Assembly (NCBI GenBank): GCA_945881985.1
Contig: CAMCVL010000002.1
Location: forward strand, 124,001-188,000
Source: Rickettsia typhi
GTDB lineage: Bacteria; Pseudomonadota; Alphaproteobacteria; Rickettsiales; Deianiraeaceae
Reading direction: 5' to 3'
Length of the DNA stretch: 64,000 bases
In this document: piece after piece, positions 9,621-19,343 of the stretch
How the letters are laid out: every line of letters starts with the position of its first letter
Position numbering within the stretch: position 1 is the first letter of the stretch
Made by a program: the position numbers and the translations under genes
Notes under the pieces: model-generated
The model's database searches: none
What the model saw: only the letters and a program-made list of their open reading frames with translations
What the model was told of the DNA's origin: nothing

Positions 9621-9968
9621 ATGAGCTATTTAGATCCGGCAACAAAAAATAAAACAAATAAACAAATAAATTTTGAATCTCAAAAAGTTACACATGATGG
9701 GATACAGAACTGGAAGAGAATATTTTTTATAGCCCTTAGACATAAAACGCTATTGAAAATTTTTATTTTCTCTATTTATTTAATTAAAATATTATTTTCT
9801 TGCTGCTTTGTAATTTTGTTATTTTCTTATATTTTTCCAGACTTAACACAATTTATTTTTAAAGGCTTCAATAGAAATGAACTGCAAGATTTTTTGTTAA
9901 AAATTATAGCAGGTGGTTTTTTTAACCAATTGTTTATAAATGTTTTTGGTAAAAGTAAGGAAAAATAA
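9621..9968 (+). CDS. small hydrophobic membrane protein, putative toxin partner of the Panacea ORF
   Basis: 115 aa; TLLKIFIFSIYLIKILFSCCFVILLFSYIFPDLTQFIF hydrophobic stretch; starts 1 nt after the stop of the preceding ORF. Confidence 0.6.
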   Translation: MSYLDPATKNKTNKQINFESQKVTHDGIQNWKRIFFIALRHKTLLKIFIFSIYLIKILFSCCFVILLFSYIFPDLTQFIFKGFNRNELQDFLLKIIAGGFFNQLFINVFGKSKEK

Positions 9969-10034
9969 TCTCTATCAAATTATATTGAACTAGCTAAAGT
10001 TAAATATAATCTAACAATATTACCAAAACATTTT

Positions 10035-10076
10035 ACAAAAAAAACTATACTTTAATTTTGGCTTTGTTAAAATTTA
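10035..10076 (+). repeat. copy 3 (short) of intergenic repeat, directly upstream of serA
   Basis: ACAAAAAAAACTATACTTTAATTTTGGCTTTGTTAAAATTTA. Confidence 0.8.
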
Positions 10077-10112
10077 GGAGTTAAGATTTTACCAATATTT
10101 ATTTTGTGATTT

Positions 10113-11708
10113 ATGACATCTTCTTACAAAGTGCTAATTGCCGATAAAATGAGCAATGCTGCAATTTCAATCTTTGCAAAATACGGTATTACGGCGGATG
10201 TAAAAACAGGCTTGCCGGAGGATGAAATTATCAAAATTGTCAACGATTATGATGCTATCGTTGTGAGATCCTCAACTAAAATTACCCCAAAGATTATTGA
10301 GGCATCAAGCAGAGTAAAGGTTTTGGGTAGAGCAGGTATTGGGGTTGATAATATTGATATTCCTGCTGCTTCAAAAAAAGGGATAATTGTTATGAACACA
10401 CCTTTTGGCAACTCCACAACAACCGCCGAGCATGCAATAGCTATGATTTTTGCAACTGCAAGGCAAATTGCTCAGGCTAGTGCCTCAACACACGCTGGCA
10501 AGTGGGAGAAAAATAAATTTATGGGTATTGAAATTACAAACAAGACTCTTGGCATAATAGGCTGTGGCAACATCGGTAAAATAGTTGCCGACAGAGCAAA
10601 CGGGCTTAAAATGAAGGTCTGTGTGTACGACCCATTCCTAACCGAGCTTAAGGCGGAGGAGATGAGGGTAAAGAAAGTCTCTCTTGACGAGCTTTTGGCG
10701 GTGAGCGACTTTATAACATTACACACCCCATTAATTGAGGCTACAAAAAACATCTTAAACAAGGACACTCTTGCAAAAGCAAAAAAAGGCGTGATTATCG
10801 TCAACTGTGCAAGGGGTGGTCTTGTGGATGAACTTGCTTTAAGGGATGCAATACTATCGGGTCATGTAGGCGGTGCAGGTTTTGATGTATTTAGCGTTGA
10901 ACCAGCTAAGGACAACCCCCTCTTTGGGCTTGAAAATGTTGTTTGCACTCCTCACCTTGGGGCTTCAACATTTGAAGCACAGGAGAATGTATCCTTGCAA
11001 ATTGCCGAGCAAATATCGGAGTTTTTAACCACAGGTAAGGTTGAAAACGCTCTTAATGCACCATCGCTTTCAGCGGAGGAATCTGCGGTTTTAAAGCCTT
11101 ACCTAGAGCTTACCGAAAAGCTTGGATTTGTTTTAAGTAACTCAATTAACGAGAGTGAAATTCAAAAAATTGAAATTAAAACCTCTGGCAAGGTAGCAAG
11201 CTTTGCCATAAAACCATTTGTAAATGCTGCAATTCTTGGTGTTTTAAAAACCCACATTGAGGATGTTAATTACATCAACGCCCCTGCAATAGCTAAGGAC
11301 AGAGGGATTGAAATCATCACCTCAACCACCGAAAACAACGAGAGCGACTTTTACAAAAACCTCATCTCAATATCAATCGTTACTTCAAAGGATGCCTATA
11401 ATGTAAAGGGCTCAGTTTTTAGTAGCACAGTGCAAAGACTTGTTGAAATCAACGGAGTAAAAATTGAAACCGCACTTGAAGGCAGCATGATATACATCAA
11501 CAACAACGACAAACCCGGGGTTGTTGCAAAAGTTGGTGCCGTGCTTGCTGATGCTAAGATTAACATTGAAAACTTCCTTTTATCCTCAAACCGCAAAAAC
11601 GAGGACGCTGTTGCATTTATCAAAACCTCAACAAAGGCTGGGGATGGCGAGATTGCAGCTCTTGCAAATATTGATATTATTAAAAAAGTTGTAAGGCTTG
11701 ATTTTTAA
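10113..11708 (+). CDS. serA: D-3-phosphoglycerate dehydrogenase
   Basis: GRAGIGVDNIDIPAASKKGIIVMNTP, LGIIGCGNIGKIVADRA, NCARGGLVDE, C-terminal ACT-like domain. Confidence 0.97.
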   Translation: MTSSYKVLIADKMSNAAISIFAKYGITADVKTGLPEDEIIKIVNDYDAIVVRSSTKITPKIIEASSRVKVLGRAGIGVDNIDIPAASKKGIIVMNTPFGNSTTTAEHAIAMIFATARQIAQASASTHAGKWEKNKFMGIEITNKTLGIIGCGNIGKIVADRANGLKMKVCVYDPFLTELKAEEMRVKKVSLDELLAVSDFITLHTPLIEATKNILNKDTLAKAKKGVIIVNCARGGLVDELALRDAILSGHVGGAGFDVFSVEPAKDNPLFGLENVVCTPHLGASTFEAQENVSLQIAEQISEFLTTGKVENALNAPSLSAEESAVLKPYLELTEKLGFVLSNSINESEIQKIEIKTSGKVASFAIKPFVNAAILGVLKTHIEDVNYINAPAIAKDRGIEIITSTTENNESDFYKNLISISIVTSKDAYNVKGSVFSSTVQRLVEINGVKIETALEGSMIYINNNDKPGVVAKVGAVLADAKINIENFLLSSNRKNEDAVAFIKTSTKAGDGEIAALANIDIIKKVVRLDF

Positions 11709-11735
11709 CAATATTATATTTTTGCCTTTAAGGTT

Positions 11736-11993
11736 ATGAATCAAAGCCAAGCAAATCAATCGCAAGGGCAAGGTGACAAGTGTTACAGCTTGCAAAGCAA
11801 TCTAATCTCAGGCACTTTAAATGCAGATTTAGCAAGTGTAATGTCTTTAGGTTTTAAAGAGGAAAGAACAAGCAATTTTACAAATGCACACATTACCGCA
11901 GCAACCGATACCGCAATAACTGACGCCACTCACGGTCGCAAAAAACCTAAAAGTGCCACAATGCCTGATAGTGGCTCCACCCCTTGCTTTTAG
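11736..11993 (+). CDS. small hypothetical protein
   Basis: 85-aa ORF, Q/N/T rich, no recognised domain. Confidence 0.35.
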   Translation: MNQSQANQSQGQGDKCYSLQSNLISGTLNADLASVMSLGFKEERTSNFTNAHITAATDTAITDATHGRKKPKSATMPDSGSTPCF

Positions 11994-11995
11994 AT

Positions 11996-13132
11996 ATGAC
12001 AATACTTAATCAAATTATCCAGTATAAAACAGAATTTGTTAAAAACTGCAAAGCAAGCTTAATCTTACTTTTGGTGATTTTTTGTTTTACATTTCACCAA
12101 AAAGCATTTTCGCAAATTCATAGCCATGGATACATAGGAGCCATGCAGTTTGATATAAAAGAGGATAGATTTAATCTTAAAAATTCTGGTGGCAAATGTA
12201 AATATATCTTTAAAGATTCGCATTTTCACCCAAGGGATTTTACTGTGAATGGTCAAAGTCTTGCCCTAATTGCCAAGCAGGCAAGTGATAATTGTGTTGA
12301 TAGAATACTTTTAAACTCTCTACCTCTTATAAACCACTGGGGTGACGATAGCGATGTTAGACCAACTTATTACACCGATGATAAGTCAAAGTTTTACTGG
12401 AACACTATATCCGACATTCCAACATTTGAAGAGTATAGAAAGCTTGATAAAAAAACAAAAAGTAAGTTCTATTTTTTAATTAACGGCTTTTTGCATTTTG
12501 ACCGCAGTGCTAAGGATGCAGTTTTGCAAACTATTCAAACATACAAAGATTTACCGATTGTTGGATTTGGTGAAATTTTTGGCGATCACGATATAATGAG
12601 CGATCAAATGAATCCCCCTTCCAGCATAAACTCAAAAGCAATGGATGAAATTTACGAGATTGCAGCAAGTAAAAATTGGTTTGTTTTGTTTCATAACAAT
12701 ATATCTCACCGCTCTTTTAAGGGTGCAACTGGCACAGATTATTTAACTAAAGTTGAGTCAATGCTATCAAAACATTCTAGCACAACCTTTGTATGGGCAC
12801 ATGCTGGCATAATGCGTAACATAGTTATTGAAAACCTTACCGATGTTTTAGATTTAATGCTTGCAAAGCATTCAAATTTATACATTGACATATCTTTTGT
12901 AGTCTACGAAAACTACATAATGGCAAGTGGTATGCCGGACGCAAAATGGATTGAACTTATTGAAAAATATCCCAATAGATTTTTGTTTGGCACTGACGAC
13001 CTTGGGGGCTATAAAGATTTTAGCGATGTAAAAAAATATATACCTTTATTAAATGCTTTAAAACCAACCACTGCTGAAAATGTTGCTGGTAAAAACTTGC
13101 AAAACTTAATTAATAAAGCTTTATCATCATGA
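11996..13132 (+). CDS. putative exported amidohydrolase-like (TIM-barrel metal-dependent hydrolase) protein with trpC-derived N-terminus
   Basis: DSHFHPRD, VGFGEIFGDHD, LFHNN, FVWAHAG, RFLFGTDDLGG motifs; hydrophobic LILLLVIFCFTF near N-terminus; first ~20 residues match downstream TrpC. Confidence 0.75.
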   Translation: MTILNQIIQYKTEFVKNCKASLILLLVIFCFTFHQKAFSQIHSHGYIGAMQFDIKEDRFNLKNSGGKCKYIFKDSHFHPRDFTVNGQSLALIAKQASDNCVDRILLNSLPLINHWGDDSDVRPTYYTDDKSKFYWNTISDIPTFEEYRKLDKKTKSKFYFLINGFLHFDRSAKDAVLQTIQTYKDLPIVGFGEIFGDHDIMSDQMNPPSSINSKAMDEIYEIAASKNWFVLFHNNISHRSFKGATGTDYLTKVESMLSKHSSTTFVWAHAGIMRNIVIENLTDVLDLMLAKHSNLYIDISFVVYENYIMASGMPDAKWIELIEKYPNRFLFGTDDLGGYKDFSDVKKYIPLLNALKPTTAENVAGKNLQNLINKALSS

Positions 13133-13941
13133 GTATTTTAAATCAAATTATCCAGTATAAAACAGAATTTATTAAAAACTGTAAAGCAAACCTTAGCTAT
13201 GCTAGCCTTTTACAAAATGTTAAACCTTTGCAATCTACAAAGCCTAGCTTTAAAACCGCCATACAAAACAAGCACAAGCTTGGTGAGATTGCTATTATTG
13301 CCGAAGTTAAAAAAGCATCCCCATCTGCAGGGCTTATAGACAAGGGTGAAAATTTTGATTACCTTGCAATTGCAAAGCAGTATCAGGCTGGCGGGGCAGC
13401 TTGCCTTTCGGTTTTAACCGATGAAAAGTTTTTTCACGGTCATCACTCTTACCTAAGCAATATCAAAAAAGCATTACCTAACATGCCCCTTTTACGCAAG
13501 GACTTTATCATTGACCCTTACCAAATTATTGAGGCAAAATTTATTGGGGCGGATTGCATCTTGCTCATTGCCTCCTGCCTTGATAAAAGTCAGTTAAAAG
13601 AGCTTGAGTCCGTAGCTATAGAGTACAATCTTGATGTTTTGTGCGAGATACATGACGAGGCAGAGCTTGACATAGCCTTAAGCAACCTAAAAACAAGCTT
13701 AATTGGCATTAACAACCGCAATTTAAAAACTTTTACTACAGACATATCGCTTACAAATAAGCTTTTTAACAAGGCAAGTAACGGGGGCAAAAATATTGTG
13801 GTAAGCGAGAGCGGAATTAACACAAAAGATGACATAGATTTTATCACCCAAAACTCTGGCTGTAAAACATTTTTAATTGGCACCGCTTTAATGGCTAAGC
13901 AAAACAAGGCACAGGCTATTAAGGATCTATGTGGTTTGTAA
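13129..13941 (+). CDS. trpC: indole-3-glycerol phosphate synthase
   Basis: IAEVKKASPSAGLI, AACLSVLTDEKFFHG, LLRKDFIIDPYQI, IGINNRNLKTF, VSESGI. Confidence 0.97.
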   Translation: MSILNQIIQYKTEFIKNCKANLSYASLLQNVKPLQSTKPSFKTAIQNKHKLGEIAIIAEVKKASPSAGLIDKGENFDYLAIAKQYQAGGAACLSVLTDEKFFHGHHSYLSNIKKALPNMPLLRKDFIIDPYQIIEAKFIGADCILLIASCLDKSQLKELESVAIEYNLDVLCEIHDEAELDIALSNLKTSLIGINNRNLKTFTTDISLTNKLFNKASNGGKNIVVSESGINTKDDIDFITQNSGCKTFLIGTALMAKQNKAQAIKDLCGL

Positions 13942-13948
13942 GCCCAAA

Positions 13949-14203
13949 ATGCATGATAAAGATATTGACATTGCAATTATTGATGGCAAATACGACCTTA
14001 GAAGCTATCAATGCCCTATGAATCTTGTAATTGCAAAGCATATCATTTATACAAAAAACCCGCAATCTGTGGCATTTTTACTTGCTAGCGAACAGGCGAC
14101 CATTAATATTGCAAACTTTTTGCAATTTAAAGGTTTTAAAACAGAAAAAACACAGCTAACAATACAAGGATTGACTTACTACACTTTGTTGGCAAAAATG
14201 TAA
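13949..14203 (+). CDS. TusA/SirA-like sulfurtransferase family protein
   Basis: YDLRSYQCPMNLVIAKHII resembles the TusA LDLRGxxCPxPxxK motif. Confidence 0.5.
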   Translation: MHDKDIDIAIIDGKYDLRSYQCPMNLVIAKHIIYTKNPQSVAFLLASEQATINIANFLQFKGFKTEKTQLTIQGLTYYTLLAKM

Positions 14204-14337
14204 TTGTTTTTTAGATTTAGTTTTTAGATTTATTACTCTTGCTTGCAATTTAGATGCCCTCTTTGTTTAAGTGACTTAAGGGGGTGCGTTGCGGCTATTT
14301 TACAAGAATAATTTAGTGCATTGATGTTGCTAAGCTG

Positions 14338-15036
14338 TTAAGCGGTTTGGGTTTTTCTTTGCCTTTTACGATATTTTATAACCTTCATTGGATTGCGAAC
14401 ATGTAATGCTTCCTTTACACAAGAGTCTATTGAGTCAAACAGCATCTGGTCGCAGCCCTGAAAAAAGTGACTCGCTCCCTCTACCATTTCAAGAGAGATT
14501 CTGCTATTACCGTTTTGCCTAACTTTTGAAACAAGATTTTCGGTGCTTGCGGGCAGTGATATTTCATCGTTTTCCGGTTGTATAACAAGCCCGGGAGTGG
14601 GGCAGGGTATAAAAAAGTTAAAATTATATCTACTAACTGGTGGCGATGCAACAACAAAAAAGTCAACCTCTGGCCTACGCATAACAAGTTGCATGCCTAT
14701 CCATGCACCAAAGGAAAATCCACTTATCCAAAACTGAGTGCTTTTTGGATTTTGTGCCTCAAGCCAATCAAGAGCTACGCCAGCATCATCAAGCTCGCCT
14801 AAGCCGTTTGCAAACTTACCATCCGAGTTACCAACGCCTCTAAAATTTATCCGTAAAACCGAAAAGCCATTTAAGGCAAATTGCTTTGCCATGCCGTGAG
14901 TTAGTTTGTTTTGCATAGTTCCACCGTAAAGCGGATGAGGGTGAAACACTATTACGCAAGGTGCTCCATCCTTTTCGGCAGGATTGTACATTGCTTCAAT
15001 TCTACCAGCGGAACCTGTAATGTAGACTTTTGACAT
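14338..15036 (-). CDS. alpha/beta hydrolase
   Basis: HPHPLYGGTMQNKL, RINFRGVGNSDG, GFSFGAWIGMQ nucleophile elbow, GASHFF. Confidence 0.85.
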   Translation of the reverse strand: MSKVYITGSAGRIEAMYNPAEKDGAPCVIVFHPHPLYGGTMQNKLTHGMAKQFALNGFSVLRINFRGVGNSDGKFANGLGELDDAGVALDWLEAQNPKSTQFWISGFSFGAWIGMQLVMRRPEVDFFVVASPPVSRYNFNFFIPCPTPGLVIQPENDEISLPASTENLVSKVRQNGNSRISLEMVEGASHFFQGCDQMLFDSIDSCVKEALHVRNPMKVIKYRKRQRKTQTA

Positions 15037-15262
15037 TTATTACAAAATAAACAAATAAGCTAAGAATTTTTAATGGTATTCAATTGTATAAGAAAAATTA
15101 AAAAAATCAAGTTATTACTTACCATACCCTGATAAATAAGCTTTTGTAAGTTATTTTTTATTTTCTTATTAAAAAAATATTGCAAAGCAAAGAGTAAGCT
15201 ATAAAATTACATTCAAGTTTTTATTGAAGTAAAATTTTGAAAGGTTTTGAAAGATGTAAATT

Positions 15263-16270
15263 ATGAATGATAAAACAATAAGAATCGCCATTGACCTCAT
15301 GGGCGGCGACAAAGCACCTCAGTGTGTCATGGATGGACTAAGACTCTTTGACAAAAAAAATCGTGACAAAAACTTAAGCTATATACTAGTGGGTAATGCT
15401 GAGCTTAAGGCCAAAATTTGCAAAAAGGTGATGTCCCGTGCAAGATTTGTTGAAACCGATGAAGTTGTTAAATCCACAGACAAGCCATCTCTTGTAATAC
15501 GCAACAAAAAAACATCAATGGCCGTTTGCATAGCCTTGGTTGCCGATGGTGAGGCGGATGTTTGTATGTCATCTGGCAATACTGGTGCTTTAATGGCAAT
15601 GAGTAAGCTTTATTTTAAAACTATTGACGGCATAGACAGACCTGCAATTTGCACTATTATACCAACTATGAACGAGCCTTCAGTATTTTTGGACATGGGG
15701 GCTAGTCTATCATACACCAGCGACAACTTGGTGCAATATGCAATGATGGGATCGGTTTTTGCAAGTATTTTATTTGACATAAAAGAGCCAAAAATTGGTA
15801 TCATAAATGTTGGTAGCGAGGATAACAAGGGCAATGAGGCAATACAGCAAGCCGCCGAAACGCTCAAAGCCTCTAATTTAAAAGATAACTTTTGTGGCTA
15901 TGTTGAGGGTGACCAAGTAACCAAAGGTAATGTAAATGTTGTTGTGACGGATGGATTTACTGGAAATGTGGTTCTTAAAGCCATTGAAGGCTCCGCCAGA
16001 CTAATGAAGCACTTTGTAACGGCAGCATTTAAGGAATCTTTGATGGCAAAAATTGGTTATTTATTTGCAAAAAATAGCCTTAGCAAGATGCGTGATAAAA
16101 TAAATCCAAACAACTACAATGGTGCATTGTTTTTAGGTCTTAACAAAATTGCAATTAAAAGCCATGGCGGTGCCGATTTATACGGCATTGCAAATGCAAT
16201 TAAGGTTTCTTACACTTTGGCAAGTCAGGATGTTGTTGAAAAAATCAAGAGCAAAATGCAAAGCTCTTAG
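15263..16270 (+). CDS. plsX: phosphate acyltransferase PlsX
   Basis: IAIDLMGGDKAPQ, SSGNTGALMAM, EGDQVTKGNVNVVVTDGFTGNVVLK, GLNKIAIKSHGGAD. Confidence 0.97.
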   Translation: MNDKTIRIAIDLMGGDKAPQCVMDGLRLFDKKNRDKNLSYILVGNAELKAKICKKVMSRARFVETDEVVKSTDKPSLVIRNKKTSMAVCIALVADGEADVCMSSGNTGALMAMSKLYFKTIDGIDRPAICTIIPTMNEPSVFLDMGASLSYTSDNLVQYAMMGSVFASILFDIKEPKIGIINVGSEDNKGNEAIQQAAETLKASNLKDNFCGYVEGDQVTKGNVNVVVTDGFTGNVVLKAIEGSARLMKHFVTAAFKESLMAKIGYLFAKNSLSKMRDKINPNNYNGALFLGLNKIAIKSHGGADLYGIANAIKVSYTLASQDVVEKIKSKMQSS

Positions 16271-16372
16271 CTTTGCCTAGTAGCATTTTGTGTTTTAATT
16301 AAAGGAGGTTGCTGTTACAAGCTTAATACTTGAAACGCATAAGTTGTTTTAAAAAAATTTATTTTTATAAAA

Positions 16373-17425
16373 ATGTTTGCAAAAAAAATGAACCTATACG
16401 AAGGCTCTCGCCACTCTGACGAGTTTTTAAACTCGGAGTCCAGCGACATAAAAAAGGATGCAAATTTGCTAAAATGTGCTCCTATTTACAAGCCGTTTAA
16501 ATACCCTTGGGCTTTTGACGCATGGAAGGTGCAACAACAACTACACTGGCTACCAGACGAGGTGCCAATGGCAGACGACATTAAGGACTGGAAGTACAAC
16601 CTAACCGAGGCGGAACGCCAGCTTTGCACTCAGCTTTTTAGGTTTTTTACTCAGGCGGACATTGAGGTGAATGACTGCTATATGCAAAAGTATTCTCGCA
16701 TCTTTCAACCAATTGAGGTTAAAATGATGCTTGCGGCTTTTTCAAATATGGAGACAATCCATGTTGCTGCCTATTCTCATTTAATTGAAACCCTAGGCAT
16801 GCCGGACTCACTCTATGCAGAGTTTTTAAAACACAAGGAGATGCGTGACAAATACGACTATATGCATAAATTTGGGGTTGAAACCAAAGAGGGCGTTGCA
16901 AAAACCATGGCGGTTTTTGGTGCTTTTACTGAGGGGGTGCAGTTGTTTTCAACCTTTGCTATACTTTTGAACTTTCAACGCTTTGGTAAGATGAAGGGCA
17001 TGGGGCAGATTGTCTCTTGGTCTGTGCGTGACGAAACCTTGCACACAAACTCCATCATCCGCCTTTTTAGGTCATTTGTTGAGGAAAACCCCGAAATCTG
17101 GCACGAGGAGCTAAGAAGCGACATTTACGAAGCCTGTGCAACAATAGTTCACTTTGAGGACGCATTTATTGACCTTGCCTTTAATGTTGCAAACGAGGTT
17201 GAGGGGCTAACTGGGCTTGAGGTAAAAAGATACATCAGATACATTGCTGATATGAGACTTTGCCAAATTGGCTTAAAACCAATCTACTTGATTGACAAAA
17301 ACCCCCTGCCTTGGCTTGATGAAATACTAAACGGGGTTGACCACACAAACTTTTTTGAAAACCGCGTGACCGAGTATTCAAAATCGGCAACTACAGGCTC
17401 TTGGGAAGATGTTTTTGAGGCTTAG
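16373..17425 (+). CDS. nrdB: ribonucleoside-diphosphate reductase class I beta subunit
   Basis: FRFFTQADIEVND, NMETIHVAAYSHLI, VRDETLHTNSIIRLF. Confidence 0.97.
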   Translation: MFAKKMNLYEGSRHSDEFLNSESSDIKKDANLLKCAPIYKPFKYPWAFDAWKVQQQLHWLPDEVPMADDIKDWKYNLTEAERQLCTQLFRFFTQADIEVNDCYMQKYSRIFQPIEVKMMLAAFSNMETIHVAAYSHLIETLGMPDSLYAEFLKHKEMRDKYDYMHKFGVETKEGVAKTMAVFGAFTEGVQLFSTFAILLNFQRFGKMKGMGQIVSWSVRDETLHTNSIIRLFRSFVEENPEIWHEELRSDIYEACATIVHFEDAFIDLAFNVANEVEGLTGLEVKRYIRYIADMRLCQIGLKPIYLIDKNPLPWLDEILNGVDHTNFFENRVTEYSKSATTGSWEDVFEA

Positions 17426-17438
17426 TTAAAGATATATC

Positions 17439-18215
17439 ATGATAAACGCAAAGTACTTTAAGGAGTATAGAGAATTGCTTGGCTTTGGCAATCAAAACAA
17501 TGTAAAAGCTTTTTTTGGAGCTAAAGATATTATTCCAGCTTTTGACTATAATTATGTTGAAACATTAAATATTAGAATTTGCGATATTATTAAACGCATA
17601 AATGACATAGTTCACGACAGCATTAAGGTTGACGATATATCATTATTTCTTGAAAATAGGTTAACAAATGTCTTTAAAACGCTAAAGAATAACGACATTT
17701 TGTTAAAATTAAATAATCAAGGTCGCAGACCTGAAGAAGTTTATTTTTCTTGGATGCGTGGCTTTGTTGTTTCGGCTTATTTTTTAAAGTCAATCGGTAC
17801 TGTCTTTGGTGTAAATAAAGATAAAATTACCACGATTGGCGATGATGATTTTTTAAACATTGAAACATTTAAAAGAACTCCAAAAGCCGACTTGGAAATT
17901 GAACTATTTAATAATAAAAAAATTAGAATTGAAGTTCAATCAGGCTTTCAGGGTATTAATGACATCAGGCAACATAAAGTTTTAGAGTCCAGAAAGGTCA
18001 AAGATATAAGCGGCATATTGTCTATTGTGATACACTTTGATTTATTTAACGGACAAGTTGCTTTTGTTAGAATTGATGACATTGAAGACGATAATATAAA
18101 TTGGATAACCAGACAGCAAATGGAAGGTCAAACGGTTTTTAATATTGATCAAAATTACTTTTGTTGGAAAATAACAGATGTTCCGCCAAAAATTCAAAAT
18201 ATTTTATCTATTTAA
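17439..18215 (+). CDS. putative type II restriction endonuclease
   Basis: PKADLEIELFNNKKIRIEVQSGFQG resembles a PD-(D/E)XK-type core; overlaps and precedes a C5 methyltransferase. Confidence 0.7.
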   Translation: MINAKYFKEYRELLGFGNQNNVKAFFGAKDIIPAFDYNYVETLNIRICDIIKRINDIVHDSIKVDDISLFLENRLTNVFKTLKNNDILLKLNNQGRRPEEVYFSWMRGFVVSAYFLKSIGTVFGVNKDKITTIGDDDFLNIETFKRTPKADLEIELFNNKKIRIEVQSGFQGINDIRQHKVLESRKVKDISGILSIVIHFDLFNGQVAFVRIDDIEDDNINWITRQQMEGQTVFNIDQNYFCWKITDVPPKIQNILSI

Positions 18216-18216
18216 A

Positions 18217-19329
18217 ATGCCTAAGAAGATTAAGGTTGTTGATTTGTTTGCAGGGGTTGGAGGCTTGAGTTACGGTTTTGCTAAAGATGACAGATTTGAA
18301 ATAATAGCAGCAAACGAAATACTACCAAATATGGCAAAGGCATATCAGTTAAATCACAAAAACGTTAAAGTGTATTGTAAGGATATTAAAGATTTTGGGA
18401 TAGGGGACCTAAAGAAAGATTTTAATATTAATTCTGGAGATATTGACTTGATTGTGGGTGGTCCACCTTGCCAAGCTTATTCAACTGTTGGAAAAAGATT
18501 AATAGATGACCCTAGGGGCAAGTTGTTTCAAGAGTATTACAGGGTGTTAAAAGAGATAAATCCAAAAATCTTTCTTTTTGAAAATGTAAAAGGTCTTTTA
18601 TCAATGGAAAGTGGTGAATTGTTTAGTACGATTATAAAGTTATTTGAATCTTTAAATTACAATATTTCTTATAAGGTTTTAAATTCTGCCGATTTTGGAG
18701 TTCCGCAAATTAGAGAGAGAGTTATAATAATAGGAACCAAGCTTGATAGGCGGTTTATTTATCCAAAACCAACTCACTACAATAAAGAAGAATGTGGTTC
18801 AATTTTTGATAATCAATTAGAACCTTATTTAACACTTGCGGAAGCGATCAGTGATTTACCATTTATCAAATCTGGCGAAGAGGCTGTTGAGTACGCGACA
18901 GACCCAGTTAATGAATTTCAAAAATTGATGAGAAAGAATGCTTCATTAAAAATCAACGACCATAACGCACCAAAAAACAATGAAAACTTAATTAAAATAA
19001 TGGAAATTTTACCAGATGGCGGTACGCCGCAAGATTTACCTGAGGAATTGAGACCAAAAAGTGGATTTGCAAATACTTATTGTCGCCTGTGGTGGAACAG
19101 GCCAAGTACCACAATAACCAGAAACTTCAGCACTCCATCTTCCGCAAGGTGTATTCATCCAAAGGCCCCAAGACCTTTAACAACAAGGGAGGGTGCGAGG
19201 ATACAATGCTTTCCTGATGATTATATTTTTTACGGTTCAAGAAGTGATAAAAATTTACAAATAGGCAATGCCGTACCAACATTTCTTTCTGTGGCATTAA
19301 AAAACTCTATCTTGCAACACTTGAAATAG
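18217..19329 (+). CDS. DNA (cytosine-5)-methyltransferase (track start 18178; ATG at 18217 preferred)
   Basis: motif I DLFAGVGGLSYGF, IV GGPPCQAYS, VI ENVKGLLS, VIII QIRERVIIIG, X QIGNAVP. Confidence 0.95.
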   Translation: MPKKIKVVDLFAGVGGLSYGFAKDDRFEIIAANEILPNMAKAYQLNHKNVKVYCKDIKDFGIGDLKKDFNINSGDIDLIVGGPPCQAYSTVGKRLIDDPRGKLFQEYYRVLKEINPKIFLFENVKGLLSMESGELFSTIIKLFESLNYNISYKVLNSADFGVPQIRERVIIIGTKLDRRFIYPKPTHYNKEECGSIFDNQLEPYLTLAEAISDLPFIKSGEEAVEYATDPVNEFQKLMRKNASLKINDHNAPKNNENLIKIMEILPDGGTPQDLPEELRPKSGFANTYCRLWWNRPSTTITRNFSTPSSARCIHPKAPRPLTTREGARIQCFPDDYIFYGSRSDKNLQIGNAVPTFLSVALKNSILQHLK

Positions 19330-19343
19330 AAAGTAGTAAAATT

